A DNA stretch of 64,000 nt. It comes from Microcebus murinus. Lineage: Eukaryota > Chordata > Mammalia > Primates > Cheirogaleidae. The number at the start of each line of letters is the position of its first letter. Within the stretch, counting starts at the first letter, position 1. Where the stretch lies: assembly GCF_040939455.1 (NCBI RefSeq), contig NC_134106.1, positions 79,057,001 to 79,121,000 of the forward strand. Reading direction: 5' to 3'. A program made the position numbers and the translations under genes. Shown one piece after another: positions 12,201-23,115 of the stretch. The notes under the pieces were generated by a model, which worked only from the letters and a program-made list of their open reading frames with translations, had not been told where the DNA came from and did not search any database.

Positions 12201-13245
12201 CTTTCTTCTTACTGCCATTTTCTACCAGTTTCATTTTAGCTGTCCTAATTAGTAAAAGCTTAGCCCACCAAAGTGTCTATGTCCATCTAAAATGTTTGTC
12301 AGTGGCCCAGAAGATGGTGTTTGTAACTCATAGTCACTGGATTGTTGCTAAATAAGAGTACCGAAAATATTGACTTTGCCTGTCACGGGGTGGGGGGAGG
12401 GGGGAGGCAGATTGCAGAGAAACAGGGAGTGCAGCCCCTCGTGGACAATGGCTCCAGCATCTGGCCTGCGGTCGTTTTGCTGGGGTACAACACTTACATT
12501 TCTCTCTTACAGAGGAGAATTAAGAACACAGTTTCGTTAGAAACAAAAAGCCTAGTTGGACATATTTTTCTCATTTGTGCTTTATCCTAAACATTTGTAA
12601 AGATTTAGCAGCTCACCCCAGCAAGCCTTTTTAATCCACATTCCAGTAATAGAGATTTCAGAAACGCTTTCTCAAGGCCGTTTTTGTGTCCAGGTTTCAA
12701 TAGAGCCAAGATACTTCATTCTCTTAGGGGGCTCCGTGAAATCTTGAAAGCGTGACCCACAGGACGGACAAGAAAGTTATTCTCTGAGTGCGATGTTCTC
12801 AGACGTGGGCCCACATTCCACCGGGGCGGGACTGGAGGGCAGGCTCCGGGGGTCTGAGCACGAGCGGAAAGTGGTCCAAGTTGTCTTCCACCGTAGGAAA
12901 TGCTGCTGTGTCCCTGGGAGGAAAAAGTGATGCATCCTGACTTTTGTTTCACTAGTACTTGAGCTGGGTACGCAGCAGGATAAGGCTTCTTAGGAAAAAC
13001 AAGGCTTTAAAAGAAGGAAGGAAACAAGTGTGAGGTGTGAAGTGCGGGCACAGCATCCGGGGGCTTGCTATACCCCAGGAGGGCAGGATAGTGTTTAAAA
13101 TGATCAGAATGGGCAAGATGCTGACCAGAGGCATCCCTTACTTGCTTCCTCCTAGGGAGAACCAGAATATTGGGTAGATAATCGCACTTTGAACGGATCA
13201 TCCAAGAGTGAACACTGCAATTCAACAGAAAAGTGACAGGGAACA
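12201..13245. other. Unassigned sequence with a G-rich patch
   Basis: No recognised element. A G-rich run ('ggggtggggggaggggggagg') occurs near 12387-12407. Overlapping short open frames on both strands (12716-13246) show no recognisable protein. Composition rises in GC towards the L1 5' UTR-like region. Confidence 0.45.
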
Positions 13246-13249
13246 CCTA

Positions 13250-14195
13250 AAGCAAGGAAGGAGAGGAAGCCAGGCAGCCTGCTGGGAGCTGGGAGAGACT
13301 CCCCAGTGTGGGGAAGGGGTAAGAGACCCCCAGTGCTCCACGTTCCCGCAGGACTCTTGTAATCCCAGCCATGGGACAGCGCCTGGACTCTGAGGCCCTG
13401 AAACTGACACAGGCCGCTGCGGGGAGGGGAGACAGGCACGGGCACTGCTGCAGGGAGGGAGCTCACACTGGGCCCCCACACACTGGTTTCCACTCACTCA
13501 CCGGACCTAGGCAGCTACAGCGAGGCGTCTTTTGGGAGCCCAGCTCCAACACACCACGCACTGTCCTGGGCCCAGCTGGCCAGGGCCTAGGCAAGAGTGA
13601 AGCGTGGGTTGATACTGCAGGGACTGAGGCCCAGCAAGGCACGTTTCCCACCTGCTGCCCTAAGCTGTCCACTGAAGGCAGGTGCATGCTCCCCAGTGGC
13701 GGGGACCCTCTCCCGTGTTCTGCCCAGGCCTGGAGATCACCCTTCCCCTTCTTACCCCGGGTGGCACCTGCACACACCATATGGGGACCTGAAGACAAGC
13801 CTGCCCACCTAGCTACATCTCCTCTCCCATGTCACAGGACATAGTCCAGGGGCTCATTCCACCACCACTGGCAGCTGCGCACTCCTCCCGGGAACCTGAG
13901 GCTGGGCCTACCCACCCTGCACTACTACCACAGCTGCTACCTACCTGCGCCTGCCACTTGCCGGCCTAGAGACTAGTCTGCCCAGCCCATTGCAGCCACC
14001 ACCACCACCAGTGAACACAGCTTGAGACCCAGAGAGTCAACTCGCCACTGCTACTGCCATCGCCCACACCATGACAGCTGCCAGGGCCCCGAGAACCCAC
14101 CCACCTGCCCTGCCCACCTCTGCCAATATGATCATCTGAGCAAGTGACCTGGGGGCCCAAGAATCAGCTAGCCTGGACCTGCTAACCCCTGTGCT
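13250..14195 (+). mobile_element. Probable L1 5' UTR (promoter region)
   Basis: GC-rich sequence with 'gggagagactcccc', 'tcccgcaggactcttgtaat', 'agctcacactgggcccc' and 'cactcactcaccgg' blocks in the order of old L1M 5' UTRs. It is followed directly by L1 ORF2 sequence, which supports the assignment. Open frames of 111 and 157 codons on opposite strands are explained by stop-poor GC-rich sequence and encode nothing recognisable. ORF1 and the ORF2 endonuclease region are absent. Confidence 0.6.
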
Positions 14196-14197
14196 AG

Positions 14198-14418
14198 TAA
14201 AGAGACCAATCATCTCTGATGAATATAGACACAAAAATCCTCAACAAATACTGGCAAACCAAATCCAGCAGCACATCAAAAAATAATGCAATGTGATCAA
14301 GTGGGGGTTATCTCAGGGATGCAAGGATGGTTAAACACACACAAAACAATAAATGTGATACATCATGCTAACAGAATGAAGGATGAAAATCATATGATCA
14401 TATCAATTGACACCGAAG
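14198..14418 (+). mobile_element. L1 ORF2 fragment (start of reverse transcriptase domain)
   Basis: About 220 bases of sense ORF2: 'atgaatatagacac', 'aaatccagcagcacatcaa', 'atgtgatcaagtgggggt', 'gggatgcaaggatggtt', 'gtgatacatcatgctaacag'. In intact L1 this lies well over 3 kb downstream of the 5' UTR; here it abuts it. Ends at about 14418 in unrelated sequence, without 3' UTR or A-tail. Confidence 0.85.
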
Positions 14419-15146
14419 GATCTGCAGAACCAGGAACACCCCCCAAACTGTAGCATCCTCTACCTCCCATCTTGCCTGTTTTTTTTATTTTCCTGTCCCT
14501 GCTAACTAGCATTGCCAGGGGCTTCTTTCTGTAGTCTTCTCGGCCCCTGTGTGCTGCCGTGGGATCCAGCCTGCCTGGCCCCGTACTCTGCCTATACCTC
14601 TCATCATCTCCGTCTGCAGCTCCAGCATCCCAAATCTCTTCCCCATGGAGTGGATGGATCTCTGGGTACCAGCACTCAGCCTCCTGCCACTTTCCTTTGG
14701 CTGCCTGGCTGGTCACTTAGAACTAATAATTTCTAAAATTGGAACCATTATCCCCAGTGGACCACAATGCCTGACCACCAACGGCACTCTCTGAGCCAGG
14801 TCAGCCTCTGCTCCTTCCACTTCCAGTCAACATTTCTTGACCTCTGTCCAGCCCCGAATGTTTCACATTGGAGCCACCCCGCAACCAGACACACACACGC
14901 TCCAAGGCTAGACAGTTTCCCAGCACCTACCGCAGTGCCGTGCACATAGCAGTTCCTCAGTAAATGAAAATGACATGTCAGGAAGCATCTTGTAAACCAT
15001 GAAGTCCTAGAGACAAAGGATGCAATTATGATTATTTGTTAATATATTAAATGACTAGTATGTACACAAGAGTTTTGATATTTGAAATAGTCTTGTACAT
15101 AATTGATATTTGTAATATGACAGTGAAGAAAACCACATATGAATTC
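14419..15146. other. Unassigned sequence, weak L2/MIR-like tail
   Basis: C/T-rich sequence with small frames on both strands, none recognisable. At 14920-14975 'cctaccgcagtgccgtgcac' and 'cagtaaatga' resemble an eroded L2 or MIR 3' end ('cctggcacatagtaggtgctcaataaat' type). Confidence 0.4.
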
Positions 15147-15433
15147 TATTTTTTTAAAACAGAGTCTCACTGTCACCTTGGCTCAAATGCAGCAGCGTCA
15201 TCGCAGCTCACAGCAACCTCAAACTCCTGGGCTCAAACCATCCTCCTGCCTCAGCCTCCCCAGTAGCTGGGACTATGGGTACACACTACCACCCCTGGCT
15301 AATTTTTCTGTTTTTAGTAGAGACAGGATCTCGCTCTTGCTCAGGCTGGTCTCGAACTCCTGACATCAAGCAATCCTCCCGCCTTGGCTTCTCAGAGTGC
15401 CAGGATTACAGGCGTGAGCCACCGGGCCCAGCC
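15147..15433 (-). mobile_element. Alu SINE, antisense, strepsirrhine-type
   Basis: Starts with a short T-run and 'agagtctcactgtcacc', ends 'gtgagccaccgggcccagcc'. Contains 'ctcgctcttgctcaggctgg' at about 15331-15350, typical of strepsirrhine Alus. Possible short target duplication around 'gaat(a)tttttt' on both sides. Full length. Confidence 0.92.
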
Positions 15434-15579
15434 TGAATATTTTTTATGTGTCATTTTTTTTTTATTCATTAGGAAAAGGCCTAACTTTGAATCCATGCGG
15501 GAATGGTGGAAACATTCTGGCACACTCTCTGGGAGTGAGTTGGAGTCCACAGAGCACAAGGAATGGGGTGCACAACAGT

Positions 15580-15580
15580 G

Positions 15581-15618
<38 letters not shown>

Positions 15619-15636
15619 TGTGTGTGTCTGTGTGTT
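15580..15636. repeat. (GT)n microsatellite
   Basis: About 28 GT units with a few GC/CT interruptions. The cysteine/valine-rich and histidine/threonine-rich frames across it are artefacts. Confidence 0.95.
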
Positions 15637-16004
15637 GGGGGCAGTGAAGGGTCCCAGGGTGGAGACAGAAGAGAGCAAGGGCTAAAGATTTTGAACTACA
15701 GGTTAAGACAACTTTGGCAGAGGGGCTGTTGGGAAGCTAGTGGGCACCTTTCTCCGAGCAGGACGAGTCAGGTGGAGCCAGGGATAGAGAAAGGGTCCAG
15801 GCCAGGGCAGAATCAAGAAGAAAAAAAAGTCACATTCTTAGGTCTGAAAGAAAACAGCATTTAATGACACAGGAATCACAATAGCTAAGTAATCACATGA
15901 AGCTTAATATGCACTTAGGAGTTACATTTATTTTAACCCTTGCTATACTGGTGGTAATTTAGGGTTTAGGAAAAGAGAAGTAACAATAATAACAACAATG
16001 CTGA
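15637..16004. other. Unassigned sequence
   Basis: Nothing recognised between the microsatellite and the MIR element. Confidence 0.5.
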
Positions 16005-16287
16005 TGGGAACTAAGGGAACTAAGCCATATTAAGCACTTACTGCGTGCCAGGCGCTGTTCTGAGCTCCTTACACCTCTGAGCATCATTTAACTCTGATAA
16101 TAACCCTCTGAGCTGTGTTCTATTAGTATCCCCACTTTACGGATAAAGAAACTGAGGCACAGAGGGCTTGAGTGGTAACCTGCCAAAGTTCACACAGCCG
16201 GTAGGTGGTGCAGCCAGGGGTTCAGGTCCAAGTAACCGGGCTCTGGAGTCTTTGGGATCTACCTGCTAAACTGGCTCACGTGGGTTT
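16005..16287 (+). mobile_element. MIR SINE, nearly full length
   Basis: 'ttaagcacttactgcgtgcc', 'ggcgctgttctgagc', 'cactttacggataaagaaac', 'tgaggcacagag' and 'ttcacacagccggtagg' occur in MIR order. The core is complete, making this the best-preserved MIR in the window. It is tRNA-derived but is not a tRNA gene. Confidence 0.93.
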
Positions 16288-16424
16288 TTTCTTAATACTT
16301 TTATTTCTGTAGACAAAGCTAAAGGAGTGAATCCTGTGTTAGATTTTTTATTACCTAGGTCTGAAAAAAGGTAATCATTTATCTAACTCTACCCTAAACC
16401 AGCTACTCTGATTTTAGCTGAAAG

Positions 16425-16530
16425 TAGGGTGACCACCTGTTCCAGTTTGTCCAGGACTGAAAGTCCCACTTGGGATTTTTAGTGCTAATGCTGGGAACGT
16501 CCAGTCAAACCAGGATGTCTGGTCATCCTA
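16425..16530. mobile_element. Short DNA transposon relic (MER63/Blackjack-like)
   Basis: Left end 'tagggtgaccacctg', right end 'ctggtcatccta': imperfect inverted repeats around a 106-bp element. Internally 'ccagtttgtccaggactga' and 'ccagtcaaaccaggatg'. The 'tagggtgacca...tggtcaccta' ends are known from hAT-type miniature elements. No clear target duplication. Confidence 0.6.
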
Positions 16531-18390
16531 AAAGGCACGCTGTTCCAAAGGAACAAATTTACCTCTATGGACTCTCACCAGTTTGCTTTGTTTTGGCAAC
16601 AAAAACATCACCAAGGGCAATCCTACATTTTGTCACTGGCATCAACTCATACTGCAGTTTAAGTGTAATGGCCTTCATTTGTTTTTCATTAAGTGGTGGC
16701 TTTCTTCCCAGGCATGATGGGGTGATTTTGCTTTGTTGTTTAGTAGAGGGAAGTGGGCAGGGGGACCCCCAGGCTCTGTAAGCTGCTGCAGGTGGGGGAG
16801 TGTAGACCCAGTGTGGTGGAGGGAGAGGCCCCCCATGCAAGGGAAAGGCCTCTAGAGATGGCGGAAACCTTCTGGGCTGCAGGGACTCTTCTGCCAGGCA
16901 GTCCAACCTCTCTGACCTTGCAGGAACGCCCCCTGAAACGTGGCTGTCACCTAGGCGGCCCTAAAAAGGACCTCATCTGGCGAAGACATATCGTAAAGAC
17001 CCAGACGCCTGCGTGCACCACCTTGCCGCCGTCAGACAATGCATACTAGAGTAGCCTTTCCATGCTGCACGCCACTCGAAATTCAGTGCCTGGTGCACAG
17101 CCAGCGCCTTTGATTTCTTCGTAGTAATTGGGCCATTGTCTGCGTCTCTCACCTCTCCACAGTGCAGCCTCAGAGCGTCTTTCCCATTGTGCCCTTGGCT
17201 TTCTTTGTCACTTGGCCTCCTGCCATCTGCTGGAATCTTTTCCTTCACTTGAGTGACTTGGGAGATGCACATTAATGCCAGTCTCTCTGGCGAGCTCGTA
17301 CTGCCTCAGCCCCGTGCGCTATCTCATTTTATGCAACAGTTCAATCGTCCTGGGTGGGAGAAAAGCCCCACTTGCTGGCTCCTTCCATTTTATCAGACTA
17401 GGCAACAGTCAAAGTGAAGTGACAAGTGCTGGCGGCTGCTCATTTCCTAAGCCTTCATTTGTGCTTCCTAATGATCTGCAATATCTGGGCTGAGGCATGT
17501 AGATTTGCGGAAATAAGCCCTAGTGGCTGCTAATTTCAAGTGGCATCAACAAAGTCACCCTGTAAGAAAGGCGGTATGCAGGTGCATGGATTGTATGTAT
17601 AACCTGTAACAGGGATGCTTTCGAACTCAATTCTTGCTTAAAAGTGAACGATAAACAATTGAGAAATGAATAACCTGGGATTTGGATTCATTTGTGTAAA
17701 ATTCTATTTGCATAAAGAGAACCTATGTACCAGAACCAGAAACCCCAGTTGTTCTAGCAGACTAAATCATCCCCGGTGGTGATCGCTAAAATGGAATTCT
17801 GCATAATTTCCTGACATTTCCATCTTTCCTCTGCATGAGAAATCAGTTCTGAAATCCAAACAGCTCCTCAGAAAAAGAAATATCGTAAATGTGAAACTAA
17901 GTATTATTTTCTCCCTATCTCTAGAGATAAAGTGGCACTACTTCAAAAGAGGTACAATTAAATAGTTTAAAACCCCAATCTTAATCCATCACAAAACTGT
18001 AATAGTACAATTCTTCCTGGGGGTAAACTCAAGTCTGCTTTGAGGTCCCTGCTTATGATTATTTTACCATTATAAGCATCATCATATTTCCAAAACCTGG
18101 TGTTTACTGCTCTAATCTATCTGCTTCACTCCCAACCATCAGCTGGTTCCCACTTACAAAGACGAGCCTGGAAGGAAATTAAGCCCTTTCTAAGAACTAA
18201 TAAAAGACCATCTCTTCTGCAAGTGGTGTTTATATTATGTTTGTCATCATTTGGCTGAAAGAGACTCTAGGAAATGGGAGGGAGATTATTACACAAGAAT
18301 ACATATTGTAGGGAGAAATAAAGATGTGCCCATCAATTCTGTGTTCTATCCCAGAAATTGGGTGATGCAGATCCAAGATGCTCAGTGATG
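16531..18390. other. Mostly repeat-free sequence, no gene recognised
   Basis: Contains frames up to 113 codons on opposite strands (16470-17272), none with a recognisable domain. 16800-17050 is GC-rich with 'agatggcggaaac' but lacks splice-flanked frames that I can support. 17520-18250 is AT-rich, repeat-free and of the texture often seen in conserved non-coding DNA; conservation cannot be judged here. Confidence 0.4.
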
Positions 18391-18404
18391 TTCATTTATT
18401 TGCC

Positions 18405-18450
18405 TCAGGGAGAGACAGAGAGAGAGGAAGGGAGAGAGAGAGCGAGCACG
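18405..18450. repeat. (GA)n-rich patch
   Basis: Short purine-rich repeat 'agagacagagagagaggaag' and following GA units. Confidence 0.8.
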
Positions 18451-19335
18451 AGCCAGCGCTATTGTGCTGGGCCCTGGCATGGCACTGAGGACAAATGCTT
18501 AAGAGCTCACAATTAACTTATGGTTGCAAATATGATGGAAAAGAATCTTGGCATTGCTTGGCCTGGCAGACTCTCCAATCTGAAAAGGGAAAGGAGGTTT
18601 CCTTTCCATCAAGTTTTGCTTCATGGACCAAGAGAAATTGTGGCATGGCTCAGGTCCAAATTTAAGGAGTGTTTAAAGGATATTGCCTAATGACATATTA
18701 ACTTGTGGGGTCTTCTTTATTCTATTTACTTACCGCTCATGAACTCTTCTCAGCTCCTTCTCTGAACAGGGCAGGTGGCAGGAAGGCTGTGGGTGATGTG
18801 AGGATGCCTAGGATCCAGGGGGTGGGCGAGATGGGGGTGGTGGGATGGTGGCAGTGGATAGAGTGGTCCCTGCTCATCTCAGTCTTCCTTCCCTCAACCC
18901 TTGGCAGTATCTCAAAGAAGCCCCGCCTCCCAGGGTGAGCTCGCAGACAAGCCCCATCTCCCAGTGCAGCCTCCTTGGAGTGCTTTCTCCGTATCCCAGA
19001 CCTGGCCTACTATCCACAGCAGCCTCCCAGTTCCATGCTTTTCCCCACATCAGCCCCATTCTGCCATAACCTGTGTACCTGGCCAGCAGAAATCTCTTCC
19101 CCCGCTATGTTTTCATTATAATGCTTCTCCCATCCACACACCCATAGTGCTAACTTATTGGCTAGTATATTAGTTCAGTCCCAACTCAGCACCATTTTCA
19201 GCCCCTCTACAGGCAGCAGTGTTGCTGGCCTGCCCTGCAGCTCCGCCTCCCCGTGCCTAGGCAGATATCAGTCAAGCCATACTTTGAGTCTCCAAACCTT
19301 TCGCAAAGCAGCCCTCCAAGTGGCCGCTTTCTACT
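18451..19335. other. Unassigned sequence
   Basis: No gene or clear repeat. Overlapping 70-90-codon frames at 18705-19173 in three frames and on both strands argue for chance. Confidence 0.45.
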
Positions 19336-19339
19336 GATG

Positions 19340-19685
19340 TGAGTTAGCAAGCAAGATTGCTCAGCAAGTGTTTGTTGAACATATGTTCCAGGTACCTCCT
19401 CTAGGTCCTAAGGACAAAGTATAAAACACAGCAAAGTACATGCTCTCATAGAAGACAGGCAAATAGGTGTATAATTTAATATCGGATAGGGAAAATAATG
19501 TAATGAGGGAAAATTAAAACAGAGGTAGATGATGAAGCCCTCAGGGAGTTTTCTAATGACAGAAAGACAGTCAAAGAGGAGGTGATATTTGAGTAGAGAA
19601 GTGAGGGAACCAGCCCTGCAAATGGCCAGGAGCAAAGTCTTCCAGGCAGAGGAAGCAGCAGGTGCAAAGGCACTGAGGTAGGAGC
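19340..19685 (-). mobile_element. L2 LINE 3' region, antisense
   Basis: 'agtgtttgttgaacatatgt' and 'gacaaagtataaaacacagc' are followed by 'gaggaggtgatatttgagta' and 'ttccaggcagaggaagcagc' and 'tgcaaaggcactgaggtagg', the reverse complement of the L2/CR1 C-terminal and 3' UTR order. Confidence 0.75.
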
Positions 19686-20869
19686 CCACTGGGGGTCTGT
19701 TTGCCGTCCCTGCCCTCCAAGCCTGGTCCTACTCTACCACCCATCCCATTTTCCACCCTTGGCCAAGGCCACTCATTGCACAATCATTACTCCACCGTGC
19801 ATAATTCTCACCTTTGTCTCTGAGTCTGGAGTTATAATAAAGTGCTCGAAAGGTCGTGTTTATTAGATCGCTGAAATCCCTCCTGGAAGCTGCAGGAATT
19901 CAGAGGCATGTATGTAGATAAAGAAAACAACCCTTTGTTTTGCTTTCTGGCTAAATATTGATCCTTCTTACTTATTTAAAGAGATCCATTGGTCATGGAA
20001 AAGGGGTCACCTGACCTTTGGATATTTTCTCCTTAGCCATTTAGGGAGGTTTTGCCCCTTACGTAGGATTCTTAACAAGTTTCCGTCTACTAAGTTAAGT
20101 CAATGCTTCTTGACTAACCTCCCTCCCTCCCTTCCTTCTTTCCTTCCTTCCTTCCCCCGACTCCCTACTCTTCTCCCTTATCTCTTCCCCCTCCCAACAT
20201 CCTCCGCGGTGTACCGAGATGAACCCAGTGACCCAGCTTTGGGTTGATGTGACCTCCCAGCAGGTCTTGCTGGAGGTGGGTCTTCTTCCTTGGCTCCAGT
20301 GCTGCCTGGTCACTGCACAGTGGGGCTGCACAGAGGTCATCCTTGCCTCCTGGCTGGGAGGACCAGAGCAAGCCCCACCTTTGGGGTTTTATCCTCCCTA
20401 TCTAGTGGTTGCTTTGCCTCCCCTTCTCAGGTTGGGTTTGCTGGCTTACATTACTGAAGGTTGATCTCAGGTGAGTGCCGACAGCCCCTACTGACATAAC
20501 ACGCCCAGGCTCCACATCGATTTGGCTTCTTTACAATGATGCATGTTTTGTTTCCATATTATTGGATCCATCCAGAGTCATTTGAAGATTTTATGGCGAT
20601 ACTATTGGATGATCTTTGGATGTGTGTGTAGGGGTTAGGGGAGTTGGGGTGTGGAGGTAGATTATAACATGAAATATTTGTCTCCAGCTATCAGAGCAAA
20701 CCAAATCCAAATCCCCAAATTCTGAACCCTTATGCTTCTGCCAGGGCTGGAATGTCTACTTTTTTTCATCTGTGTCAGGACCTTCTTTCTGACCTTTCTT
20801 GTATCTGAAGAATTCTTATTAAGCTCATACTTTGCTTTTTATTTTATTCAGGGTGGTCTAATTATTCAA
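19686..20869. other. Unassigned sequence with a (CTTC)n patch
   Basis: A pyrimidine-rich simple repeat (CCCT/CTTC units) lies at 20119-20157. Frames of 68-81 codons on both strands over 20095-20464 are not recognisable. Nothing else supported. Confidence 0.5.
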
Positions 20870-21250
20870 AAACCAAAAGAAAACCAAATCTGAGTGGCTT
20901 AAAGCAGTGACGATGTCATGCTTGCTCACATCCCAGTCCAAGTAGGTTGGCCACAGGAACTAAGGACCTTCCATCGTGGCAGAACCATGTTCCACCCGGG
21001 ACCTCCAAGGGCACCGAAGAAGGACAAAGACAGTGGAGGATCTCACTGGAGTGCTCCAGCGCCTGAGAGTGGCACATGTGATTTCTACGTTCCCTTGGCC
21101 AGAGCACAGGCAGCTGACCCTGCTCATCTGCCAGAGACATTGGGAAATGTCATTGAGTTACCTGCCCAGGAGGAAGAGGGACCCCCGTGGTGGGCACACA
21201 AGCACTGTTTCTGTTACATTTGTTGATGCTTCACTTGGATTATATTTTGC
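20870..21250 (-). mobile_element. Probable ancient interspersed repeat, family uncertain
   Basis: 'gagtggcttaaagcagtgac', 'ccaagtaggttggc', 'ttcccttggccagagcacag' and 'cattgggaaatgtc' follow the order of a very common old mammalian repeat whose name I cannot fix. Frames of about 75-102 codons on both strands are incidental. Confidence 0.45.
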
Positions 21251-21274
21251 CTAATTATCTTCATGGGTGCAGAA

Positions 21275-21400
21275 AAGTCTCAAGGGGCCTCAAAAGTTTA
21301 ATTCCAGTATCTCATTTCACAGAGGAGGCCCAGAGAAGCAAAGTGACGTGCCCGGTGGACAGTTCAGACTAGAATCTTGCTATTCAGGTTCCTGGTCCAG
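21275..21400 (+). mobile_element. MIR SINE fragment
   Basis: 'tctcatttcacagaggaggc', 'ccagagaagcaaagtgac' and 'tgcccggtggacagttcag' match the MIR core and 3' side in degraded form. Confidence 0.65.
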
Positions 21401-21813
21401 GGCTTACAATTCCACCTAAGCATTTTGCATTATTTTTACCATATGCTCATTGAGGTCAAGGATTAAGTCTCTAATCCCAGAATTGTTCTGGGCATGGAAT
21501 AAATCCTATAACTAATCAAAGGTGAAGTTGTAGGACATAATTTTTTGTCTTCACAGCTAAAACTCTCACCTGGACCTTACCCTGAAGGAGTAGGTGAAAG
21601 AAAGCATATGGCCATATTTCACAAATCTAGGATGCCAGTGTCTGAAAAATGCATCATTATTTTAGATATCACTAAGAAAAAATGCTGTAAATTACTATAG
21701 TAAAATGTTTTCTTATCACCTAAAAATATAATTTTGTACTTATTAATAGAGCTTGTATAGGCTTAATAAGACTTTTATATTGTGGTAAATATACATAATG
21801 TAAAATTTACCAT
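21401..21813. other. Unassigned AT-rich sequence
   Basis: No gene or recognised repeat. Confidence 0.5.
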
Positions 21814-21821
21814 TCCAACCA

Positions 21822-22127
21822 TTTTTTTTTGAGACAGGGTCTCACTGTGTCACCCAGGATAGAGTGCAATGGTGTCATCATTGCTCACTGCAACCTCAAA
21901 CTCCTTTGAGGCAGGAGGATGGTTTTGAGCCATCCTCCTGCCTCAGCCTCCTGAGTAGCTGGAACTACAGGTGTGCTCCACCATGCCTGGCTAATATTTT
22001 ATTTTTTGTACAGACAGGGTCTCTGCTATGTTACTCAGGCTGGTCTCAAACTTCTGGCCTCAAGCAATCCTCCCACCTGGGCTTCCCAAAGTGCTAGGAT
22101 TATAGGCATGAGCCACCGCACCTGGCC
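21822..22127 (-). mobile_element. Alu SINE, antisense, with internal inverted duplication
   Basis: T-run then 'gagacagggtctcactgtg', ending 'gagccaccgcacctggcc'. Target duplication: 'tccaaccattttt' at 21814-21826 and 'tccaactattttt' at 22128-22140 (12 of 13 match). Between 21907 and 21945 there is a perfect 16-bp inverted repeat with a 7-base loop that normal Alus lack (see findings). Confidence 0.93.
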
Positions 22128-22414
22128 TCCAACTATTTTTAAATGTACAGTTCTGTGGCACCAAGTGCATCACATTGTTGTGCCTCCATAATCGTCATTC
22201 ATCTCCAGAATGTTTTTGTCTTCCCAAATGGAAATTCTGAGCCCATCAAACACTAACTCCCCATTCCTCCCTCACCCAGCACCTGGTAACCACTATTCTA
22301 CTTTCTCTGGAGAAAGCTTTCTCAAAACCCTTGTGCACTAGCTCACACCCTAACAGTTCTGACTATTGGAATACTGTGTGCCAAAAAAGAAAAAAAAGAA
22401 GGAAAGAAAAAAAC

Positions 22415-22552
22415 AGGAAGGAAGGAAGGAAGGAAGGAAGGAAGGAAGGAAGGAAGGAAGGAAGGAAGGAAGGAAGGAAGGGAGGGAGGGAGGGAGGGAG
22501 GGAGGGAGGGAGGGAGGGAGGGAGGGAGGGAGGGAGGGAGGGGGGAGGGAGG

Positions 22553-22604
<52 letters not shown>

Positions 22605-22699
22605 GAAAGAAAGAAGGAAAGAAAGGAGAAAAGGAAGAGAAGAGAAGAGAAGAGAAGAGAAGAGAAGAGAAGAGAAGAGAAGAGAAGAGAAGAGAAAAA
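22415..22699. repeat. 285-nt all-purine composite satellite: (GGAA)n(GGGA)n(GAAA)n(AAGAG)n
   Basis: Every base from 22415 to 22699 is A or G on the plus strand. Blocks in order: about 16 GGAA (22416-22481), about 20 GGGA (22480-22561), about 11 GAAA (22562-22605), mixed units, then about 12 AAGAG (22634-22695). The 114-123-codon frames on both strands (Lys/Glu/Arg/Gly or Ser/Phe/Leu/Pro) are simple-repeat translations, not genes. Confidence 0.98.
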
Positions 22700-22729
22700 T
22701 AAAAAAATAAAAGGAAAAAGTTAACTGCC

Positions 22730-22945
22730 AATTCCGGGTATGAAACCCATTCGTGTTTTATATGACTTAGCTGGGGGTTGACCTCCAGCTATTCCTACCA
22801 TAGAGAAGGGATGACCACTCAGCACTTTATCGCATTCACTGGACAAACACGATTGTCAACCACATGAAAGGCATCCAGACAGTAAGGGAGTGATTCTTTA
22901 CCCTCAAGGAATTTAGAATTTCTTGGGTAAAATGAAACTTACATG
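22730..22945. other. Unassigned, possibly old L2/MIR-like
   Basis: 'attcactggacaaacacg' and 'accctcaaggaatttagaat' recall antisense L2 3' sequence, but the match is weak. Confidence 0.35.
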
Positions 22946-22949
22946 TTCC

Positions 22950-23115
22950 TCCCTGACTCTCATCCTGCTTGACTCCAATCATTTATCTTCACTGCAGTGG
23001 GAGCGATCTTTCTAAAATTTAGATTTGAATAGAACAGGATTCCTTCTTTACAGCTCTTCAATGGCTTCCCAGGGCCCTCAGGATAAAGTTCAAACTCCCT
23101 AATGGCAGTGATTCA
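22950..23115 (+). mobile_element. L2 LINE relic, sense (left part)
   Basis: 'ttcaatggcttcccagggcc' and 'aggataaagttcaaactcc' are L2/CR1 C-terminal region sequence. It appears to resume at 23640 after a different segment. Confidence 0.65.

Noticed and set aside
13371..13844. 157-codon open frame in GC-rich DNA
   Set aside because: It lies in L1 5' UTR-like sequence and overlaps a 111-codon frame on the other strand; no recognisable protein.
16005..16287. tRNA-like sequence
   Set aside because: It belongs to a MIR SINE, which is tRNA-derived; it is not a tRNA gene.
20095..20464. Overlapping 68-81-codon frames as a small gene
   Set aside because: Overlap on opposite strands and partly in a pyrimidine simple repeat; no recognisable protein.
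22331..22731. Open frames of 114-123 codons on both strands
   Set aside because: They are translations of an all-purine simple repeat, with composition fixed by the repeat unit.
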